Assembly: GCA_024752435.1 (NCBI GenBank)
Contig: CP103034.1
Location: 1,736,001 to 1,800,000, forward strand
Origin: Allantophomopsis cytisporea
Lineage: Eukaryota; Ascomycota; Leotiomycetes; Phacidiales; Phacidiaceae
Reading direction: 5' to 3'
Length of the DNA: 64,000 bases
Shown: piece after piece, positions 56,983-64,000 of the stretch
How the letters are laid out: each line of letters starts with the position of its first letter
How positions within the stretch are numbered: position 1 is the stretch's first letter
Made by a program: the position numbers and the translations under genes
Notes under the pieces: generated by a model
The model's input: the letters and a program-made list of their open reading frames with translations, nothing else
What the model was told of the DNA's origin: nothing
Databases searched by the model: none

Positions 56983-58542
56983 GCTATATTCGTATTCAAA
57001 ACGTGGTGTGTAGGGATAAACGAATGGGGAAAAATTGATAACTGCTAGTTGTAAAGTCAATAATAATTTCAACAGCCCCATGGAAAAAAAAAAAGATCGG
57101 GTTTTGCCTATTATTGAGATATCTGGTGGGAACGATTCCGGACTCAAGGAGAAAGCATTTATATCTTTCTTTACAGAGCGCAGTGCTTAATAATTATGAT
57201 CATAATTTTGTTTAAATTCCGCGAACAACCACGGTTTTTATCATGATGACTGATTTCGAAGCAGTTTAGTTTCCGCGGGAGCGTCCGCTTCCGCACATTA
57301 AGCTTACCACGTGCTTACCTAGGAATTAGGAGAAGGAGAGCTACACACTCCCTACTACGCACATACGTTATTTGGAAAAACCTGTATAAGTACTTTGGTT
57401 GCATAATTAAGATTATATACTCCATTGCATAATACCTTGAGTAAAGCTATCGAATAAGTTATTATTGTAACTTTCCATTTGTTTTGCATAATTGTTTTCA
57501 GGGATTTTCATTTTAGTTTAGCGACTGATTTCAGAAACATCAGTCGGTGATATTTGAGCTCGAGATAAACGTATACTTTTGGTGAAATCATTGTAGTCTT
57601 AGTACTATTAAGTGTCATCATTTATGGTCAGTATACAAACCCTAATTCAATGCGAGTATGTAAGAGTGAATGAGTCCGACTTTTACTGGTTATCGGAATA
57701 AGCAGTACCGTCATCACTACGTAGTAAGTATTTAGATAGCTGTAGAGTAGAATCCTGTTCCCTTTCTCCTTTCAGCAATTCAGTAACAAATTCTGCTGTA
57801 TGCCCAACACCGCGACATAAAGTTAAGTGCCGAAAACGCTTAGCCACTAATGTCAAATCAATTAAACTATCAATTGGTTACTTGACCATTTGTAGCTATA
57901 TAGTAATGATATTACAATTTTAATACAAGTATGCCCGCTGAGCTGAGCCTCCGGCTGACAAGGGAGGCATCGACGGCAGTGCCTCAAGAGGATGGAGTCC
58001 GGGCTTCCGATCATGCTCTCTAGTCCTGCTTCCTTCTTAGAAATTCTGAATCTCTGGTCTGTATAGTGTCTGATCTGTAGGCTCCTGATCCATAATTTCT
58101 GTAGTTCCTAAACATACCTATCGGGCACTAGTTCGTAACACATACCGGCTAAATGATTTTTTCATCCAATGAGCTCTAGTTTTATACGATTGGCCATTAG
58201 TCAAATGCATAACGCTTTATTAGGTAGGTAAAGGTTGCCAATAAATTGTCTATATGTGTGATAGAGACGTAAAGCTACATGATGCAGCGCTTGTATGACC
58301 ACCTACACAATAACTACGATACTTGCAAGTACTACTTACCTGGCAACACTCATATCTAACGATAGTACCCTCCCCCGACCAAAATCGCAATACAAGTACC
58401 ACTGCCGTTGGCCACACCATCTTTCCTCCATTATCAGTCATCCAACTTCTAGGGCTCGTAACTCGTCTCGAATCATCAATGATTTAAGCAACTCTGCGTG
58501 TTGAGACTACTTACTATATTATCAATCACAGAATCAATACCT
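56983..58542. other. Intergenic region with a dispersed repeat
   Basis: Upstream DNA of the thioesterase and of the STAND-like gene, which are divergent. An A-run near 57082-57093, AT-rich DNA up to 57600, the second copy of the dispersed repeat (listed separately), and a GC-richer stretch at 57930-58025. No gene was recognised. Confidence 0.4.
57632..57825 (+). repeat. Dispersed repeat, copy B
   Basis: Co-linear, diverged match in the same orientation to 21213-21400; see copy A for the shared blocks. The two copies are 36.4 kb apart, one on either side of the conserved gene block. Confidence 0.75.
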
Positions 58543-61110
58543 ATGGCTGAAGTCTTTGGCACTGCTGTCTCCGCGCTTTCCATAGGCGGCTTCGCTATCT
58601 CAGTTGCTCACTCAGCTCTCAAACTCAAGTCCCTCCTCGACACCCTTAGAGACGCCCCAAGTGATATCCTTCATCTTATCGATGAAATCGAACTGTTTTC
58701 CGAGATTCTCTCGGAAATCGATAGGCAACATCGACTCAATCCTGTTCCTGTCCGTGATCGTGCGGCGCCATCCCAGAGTAAGAATTTCCGAACCTACAGC
58801 ATGGATGATGCGTGTAAGAAGTGCTTGGAGCGCTGTCAGAAGGCTAGTGAGATTTTACTAGAGGTTGCAGATGGGCTAGAATTGGAGACAAAGCGAGGGG
58901 GCTTAGGGAGAGTTAAGATACTTATGGGAGTAGGAAAGGTGGAGAGACTTAAGCAGAGGGTTGAAGGGGCATGGAAGTTGTTGGTTCTGGCGCAACAGCT
59001 GTATCACAGGTATGCAATATATGCTATATCCTATTCCGTGCTCTGATTTACTAAGTTGCGAAGTGCGTTAGTAAGACAGGATTCTGTGGTTTTAAAACAA
59101 CAAATTCAAAGTATGGAAGCGAGACTGGAGGACTCGATGCCGAGACGAACAGTGGAGAATATCGAGACCAAACAGGAGCCATTTAACGAGTTGCAAAGAT
59201 CGCAGCCGAATCAAGCTTCGACTGCAACTGTACCTCAGCAAGAGTCTCTTCTATCTCTGTATATCGAAGCTAAATCTTCGACTTCACTATCAGCACCAAG
59301 TTCCGAATTTATAGAACAGACACACCGTACTTACACGCAAAATAAGTCAGTCGAACTGCAAAACCATACTTCTCTAGTCTCTGAGTATGCATCCACCAGA
59401 TTCAACTCTTATCTAGCCTACGCGTTCGGCTCAATACGGCATCGAAAATTCATTCGCCGCAATAAAGTTACTAGTGACGAGGACTTTCCCGATCACCAGG
59501 AAGAGATCTATATAACAGATCTTAGGCTTCCGATGTGGATAGCTGATGTTGTTTACGAGACTCGCTATCAGAGAGCCAAGTTTGGGTGGGACTTCAATGT
59601 CCAGACGATTCATATGATTCCAGGAGATTCCCCAGCTTATGACCACATTGAGAGTGGCAACATGCAGGCACTTAAGGAGATGTTAGATCGTAGAGAAATT
59701 TCGCCAAATTCACACACAGATACAAGCTGGACTTATGCTTTTCCTTATGCTCGGGAAAGTTTACTACATGTAAGTGAAAGTCTATGATTTCCTCTTTGAC
59801 TCTATTCGGCTGTGATGGAAAGAGACACGAGAAATTGGTTGTATTACAGGTAGAGATTTGTCAACTTCAACAGTCGAAGTATAGACTCTAAGAACATCTT
59901 CGAATTCAAATGTCTTTTTATGATTTTCTAGCTTGTACTGATTCTCCATCCTAGTGGGCGGTCGTACACGCACAAGTGGAAATATGCCAGCTTTTCCTGA
60001 ATCTTGGAGCCGATGGTATAGGAAGACACGGACTCTATACGTAAGTACAAGATAACAGCCCTAACTTCACACGAATAACCAGTCTTCAGAACTCCTATAC
60101 ATTTATCGACAAGTCTTATTGCGGATGGAAGTAATAAGCAGAAAGAAAGAAAAGAGATACTCCGAATTCTACTCAATAACCAAGAAGCAGATCCACAGGC
60201 GAAAATTGCACCAATGGACATAAAATTCGGGACCCCGTGGATTTTCGCTATAGGAGGGCCAACCGACACACTATCAATGCTTAACACTCAAATCTACCCA
60301 CCGTATCGTCAAGAGACGCTTACAAGGCGAATATCAGATATTCTCCTGATGAATCTATATGCACCAAATCTCTTTGTGCTCCTCAATAAAGAAGAGCTAG
60401 ACGGAACTGCATTTGAAGTTTCTAATGAGCGAGGTATGACAATAACGCACAGCATTGCATACAGTCTTGGAAAACAGCTATATATTGGGGACGGTGCGAA
60501 CGAAGACGACTTAGAAAAAACAAGGATTCTGCTATATAAGGCTGCTAATACGCATAGCCTCCATGCATCATCGGCGCGTGGTTCACCCTTGACTTTCTTT
60601 ATCCGCGGGATGCTAGCCGCCTTCAGATATATGCAGACGGACAAGGGCGACGAAAGTCTCAAACCTATCCTAGCATTCAAAGATGCAGGTGGCGGGCTTA
60701 ATATCTCGTCTGTAGTACAAACCTGGGCCCGCGAAGTTCTAGCGGCAGGATTCACTGCAGACAAGCTCGTATTGCACGGCAACAAACTAGCAGAGCAGTT
60801 TCTCCAGTCTTCACGAATCCAAGCCCAGCGATTGAATAATTTGGAAGGGTTTATGGAAGTTCGATTGATTGGCTTTCAATACGGACCGAAGGTTGAGGAT
60901 TGGAAAGCCTGGATCTCGGATCCTTGGGCTGATATGCTTGATGATTACTTCGCCGACTTCTGGGATATGATCGAGAACCCATGGGAGAACATTCCTGGCG
61001 CTTGGCTCAATGGAACGGAGGATTTGAGTGCAAAAGTCGACCGCTATTGGCTTGATATGTTCTTGAAGAATTCTTGGAGGGCTTCGAGTGTCCAGGGAGT
61101 AAGATGTTAG
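58543..61110 (+). CDS. Fungal STAND/NLR-type N-terminal domain protein with ankyrin-like repeat
   Basis: Four exons (58543-59009, 59064-59769, 59955-60040, 60090-61110) encode 759 residues; sums and phases are consistent. The N-terminus MAEVFGTAVSALSIGGFAIS followed by a helical region (LDTLRDAPSDILHLIDEIELFSEIL) is the Helo-like N-terminal domain found in fungal STAND proteins. A low-complexity linker (about residues 180-260) leads to an ankyrin-like segment LLHWAVVHAQVEICQLFLNLGADG encoded across the exon 2/3 boundary. The C-terminal about 340 residues show no NACHT or NB-ARC P-loop that I can find, so this is not a full NLR. Possible roles are self/non-self recognition or signalling, by analogy only. 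The frame is intact. Confidence 0.75.
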
Positions 61111-61926
61111 TTTGTTTGTGTTACAGCAAAAGACCAATATTTACTATACAGTCTGATATTGTAATTCCAATTCTTATCAAGCGATTTATATTAGAAATTG
61201 TGATATGTTGGTGACTTATACACCAAAAGCAATTGGGCGGCTTTTAATGAGTCAACCTACATGTAACGAGAGTCCTTGCATCTTCGTCAAAGTCTCCTTA
61301 GATATAGCAGTCAACGAAAGAAACTTGAGTAGTTTGCATTCAACATCTACGCTATGCCCAGCAGTTTGATCAATTAGTCACTGACAGAGTGACCAAGTTG
61401 GATTTACGAGAGACGTCTGATTGATACGATGGTAGCAAGTTTTAAGGAGAATGCTAGGATATGACAACGCTGGGGATAGACTCTTAACGTATGTAAAAAG
61501 CAATTTCGGCTTTTAATTTCCGCTATAAAGAGTAGCAGTGTGAATGAATGGTTCTCTTAAGGTCGTGACGGGTTGAGTGTTGGGGAGTAAGCGTAGATAT
61601 GCTTTCCATAATGATCCCCACTAAGAATAATACATTTATTTCAAATTTATTCAAAGCAGGCCCATTATTTATTCACTAAAACGACTTCAGATTCTCAGTT
61701 TTCGTTATCTTTCATGATACTGGTGTTGAATCGTAACCTCTCCGTGGAGCTCCTAACTCCTAAATCTAATCCAATCTCGGTGTCCCTATTTTACTCGCAC
61801 TTTGTAAGGGGGGCCGTTCATATGTATAGTTCAAAATGTTCTATTTTGGATAAAAACTACAATAGCTATATTAAGCGAGGAAACAAGAGTGATGCTTTGA
61901 GACATGGGTTTCGACAACAAAGGATG
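61111..61926. other. AT-rich intergenic region
   Basis: About 800 bp; nothing beyond the 3' flank of the STAND-like gene was seen. Confidence 0.4.
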
Positions 61927-62250
61927 CTACTGCTTTAAAAGACTAGCTTCCATATTAACAATTGCAGCTAATTCATCCTGCAAGCGTGGGCGGTGCGGCG
62001 CCCAGCCTAGAAGCTTCTTTCCGCGAATACCTTTTCCTCGCGACGAGCAACCAATGAACCAATTAAAGCGACGCCAGATCATTTCAACATCATCTAGAGG
62101 AAGAGAAACAGCTCCAGGTTGCTGAAACAGGCCTTTCTGGAAGGCAATGTCTCCAATAGCCTTGCCAGTAGCTCCCAGTAGAAAGCCCCGTTTTCAGCAA
62201 GATAGCTTGAGCCTGAAACTATTATTCACCCAGTAAATACTAAGATCTGC
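61927..62250 (-). pseudogene. C-terminal remnant of an NAD(P)-dependent epimerase/dehydratase
   Basis: The minus strand reads ATGKAIGDIAFQKGLFQQPG, then WRRFNWFIGCSSRGKGIR and KKLLGWAPHRPRLQDEL to a stop at 61927-61929. The GxxSR-GKKLLGWAP-type ending is characteristic of fungal NAD-dependent epimerase/dehydratase (extended SDR) proteins. The preceding SGSSYLAENGAFYWELL is in another frame, so a one-base shift lies near 62170. No NAD-binding GxxGxxG part exists upstream; the rest of the gene has been lost. The call rests on a short stretch and is moderate. Confidence 0.6.
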
Positions 62251-63081
62251 GTTTGTTTCTTCGAATTTTGGCTAAATATAATAGGATGTCATTGCAGGAG
62301 CCTGTTACTATGCTGTTTTTATATTAGAGTGAATAAGTATACTTAATACGATTGGCGTAATAACATGGATGTCTTTTGGCTTTGTGTAGCATAACAGCGG
62401 AAATCATTAACTTGTGTCCATCTGTCTACGGAGCTAAGAAAATTGAACCTGAGCACGCGTCTGGACATTAAACAAGTGTTCAGTACCCAAAAGGGGGTTT
62501 TCACGCAAGATCAGGCGCCGTCGGCGTAGGAAGAAGAATGGATATGAATATTTTGCGTTGGGTAGTAACACATCTCCAGGTTATCTGGGCAGGACCACGG
62601 AAAGTACCAGGCAAAACCACTTCAATGTTAAGGATGAACACGGTCTGATGAGTGGCAAACAGAAAGGTATCATTCAGAAAGAAGACCAGGTAAGTACGAT
62701 GGATACCGTAAGCTTTGAACACCTTCAATAATTCTCTTTGCTTTGCGTAGAACCGAAGAGAGTTTCAAGCTATTTTGCAGGGGTTTTCGTACTTCAAGCC
62801 ACTTTTGTAGGAAAAAACAGGATGAAGAGACAAGAACATCGTTTGTTATTGGGAAGGTTAAGGAATTCACAGCAAGAAGTATCGGAAACGTGAAATCAGA
62901 CGCACAACAAGTAACATTAATTCAGCTTGTATTGGACAAGCATGCTGCCATGTTCTATATTAACAGCCGCCACATAGATTTTAGTGTACTACCGAGTAGA
63001 GTATAGTATGATTAATTCAGTAAAATATAAGATAAGCAAGGTTCAACAAGAGTATATGAGTCAACATTAATAGCATGATTA
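62251..63081. other. Intergenic region before the RdRP 3' end
   Basis: Overlapping short frames (minus 62501-62728, hydrophobic; plus 62743-63006) have no domain or splice support. They could be further debris. No certain feature. Confidence 0.35.
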
Positions 63082-64000
63082 CTAACCCAGAACCTTTTCC
63101 AACTCCTTCAAACACAGAGAAGCAGCCACATACCTAAAACTGACCAGCTGTATGCCAAACTTTGAACCTTTCGCTCTTGTCTCTAATGCTACCTTGAAAC
63201 AAGCAATACATCTCTCTAGGCTCTCTTCACTGTCCTCAATACCATCCCTAATAATGCACTTCGCGGTATAGGCAAGACCCTCGGTGAAGCGGTCTTTCAT
63301 GCTGACGGAGAGCTCGCGCTGTCGTTTACTTTGAACACCGGTTTTGCCGAGTATGTTACCTGCGAAGACTTCGAGCTCACTGATAGGGCGTGAAGGATGC
63401 GGACTGTATTCGAATATGATATGTAGGAGACTGTCTTCATATCTAAGTATAAAAGAAAAAAAAGAAAAAGATTAGCCTCGGTTTTGCATCGGGAAGTATG
63501 GAAATAGGATAACTCATACTCATCGCGGATACCACGGGCTCGATCAATATGGTGCTCCCATTGGATTCCTTGGCATCGATGCTGAACGTGAGACCAAACA
63601 TCTTCCAGCACGGAGCTAATTGAAATCCTTCTTACATCCACCACATTCAAATGTTGCAACAGCCCTTGCTGCACCTCACCAAAAATTTCACGCTCGTCGA
63701 TGGCACGGTATAGCTTTCCTAAAATTTTGTTGCTCTCATAATACTTATATCTTGAGAACTCATCTTGATCCTGGTGCTCAGATTCTTCGTCAAACGAGAG
63801 TGGCTTGTCTTTTTGAATAGTGACGTGTGGACCTGGGGCCATGAAGTCTGGACGATATTTACTGTACCGTGGCATCTTGTTTGTGACCTATAGGATCTCT
63901 AAGCATAATTTTGTTAACCTTCAGAGCTGGAATCTTACTGGGATACCAGTCTTCGAAAAATCAACCGCTGTAGAGTGCATTTCAGCCAACTTCAGGCAGT
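63082..64000 (-). CDS. RNA-dependent RNA polymerase of RNA silencing, C-terminal part
   Basis: Three visible exons (63939-64000, cut by the window end; 63520-63887; 63082-63442) encode the last about 260 residues of a QDE-1/SAD-1-type eukaryotic RdRP. The pieces read CLKLAEMHSTAVDFSKTGIP, then MPRYSKYRPDFMAPGP, then RYKYYESNKILGKLYRAID, then RGIRDEYEDSLLHIIFEYS, and a helical C-terminus ending LCLKELEKVLG. These are conserved segments downstream of the catalytic DbDGD loop, which lies outside the window. RdRPs make double-stranded RNA for Dicer in quelling or meiotic silencing. Introns (51 and 77 nt) have good GT-AG ends and the frame is intact in this part. Which paralogue it is cannot be told from the fragment. 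Confidence 0.9.

Noticed and set aside
62501..62870. Hydrophobic minus-strand frames as a membrane-protein exon
   Set aside because: No family resemblance and no convincing splice partners.
1..64000. tRNA genes and CRISPR-like arrays
   Set aside because: Looked for T-arm-like GTTCRA patterns with matching stems and for regularly spaced repeats; none convincing. Tandem tracts found are simple-sequence microsatellites.
1..64000. Treating all frameshifts as assembly errors
   Set aside because: Lesions cluster in accessory loci, co-occur with transition-type stops, and are absent from about 25 kb of core genes of the same sequence; errors would be spread evenly. A few single-base shifts could still be errors.

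Overview
The window is nuclear DNA of a filamentous ascomycete (Pezizomycotina). The evidence is short (about 47-110 nt) GT-AG introns with CTAAC/CTGAC-like branch sites, a Zn2Cys6 regulator, a fungal STAND-type N-terminal domain, an RNA-silencing RdRP, and a lone 5S rRNA gene of the dispersed Pezizomycotina kind. Protein style suggests Leotiomycetes, but that is an impression and not proven.

Layout. (1) 0-27 kb is accessory and AT-rich. It holds a broken amidase, an orphan multi-pass membrane protein, a 5S rRNA, a Zn2Cys6 transcription factor, a tubby-like protein, a secreted type-B carboxylesterase, a large wrecked kinase/membrane-protein locus, a membrane-anchored alpha/beta hydrolase, a broken phytanoyl-CoA dioxygenase, an intact cytochrome P450, and an 847-bp element with terminal inverted repeats and TA target duplications. 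(2) 27.5-52.7 kb is a conserved housekeeping block: an SHPRH/Irc20-like SNF2-RING protein, a small bZIP-like protein, mitoribosomal mS41 (IGR motif), INO80 subunit Ies1, DEAD-box helicase Ded1, proteasome beta-4 (Pre1), U3 snoRNP protein Rrp9, a Frag1/DRAM/Sfk1-family membrane protein and a CDK7/Kin28 kinase. (3) 52.7-64 kb is accessory again: a decayed gene of unknown family, an acyl-protein thioesterase, a STAND-N-terminal/ankyrin protein, an epimerase remnant, and the 3' end of an RNA-dependent RNA polymerase cut by the window edge.

The main pattern is that every broken gene and every interspersed repeat lies in the two accessory flanks, and none in the core block. Most nonsense codons are best explained as C-to-T or G-to-A transitions (TGG to TAG/TGA, CAA to TAA, CGA to TGA), often in a CpA context, as expected of repeat-induced point mutation (RIP) or related decay. 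Single-base frameshifts accompany them.

Coordinates of multi-exon genes span start codon to stop codon. The exon limits in each entry were read by eye from splice signals and reading-frame continuity; exon sums are divisible by three for every complete gene called.
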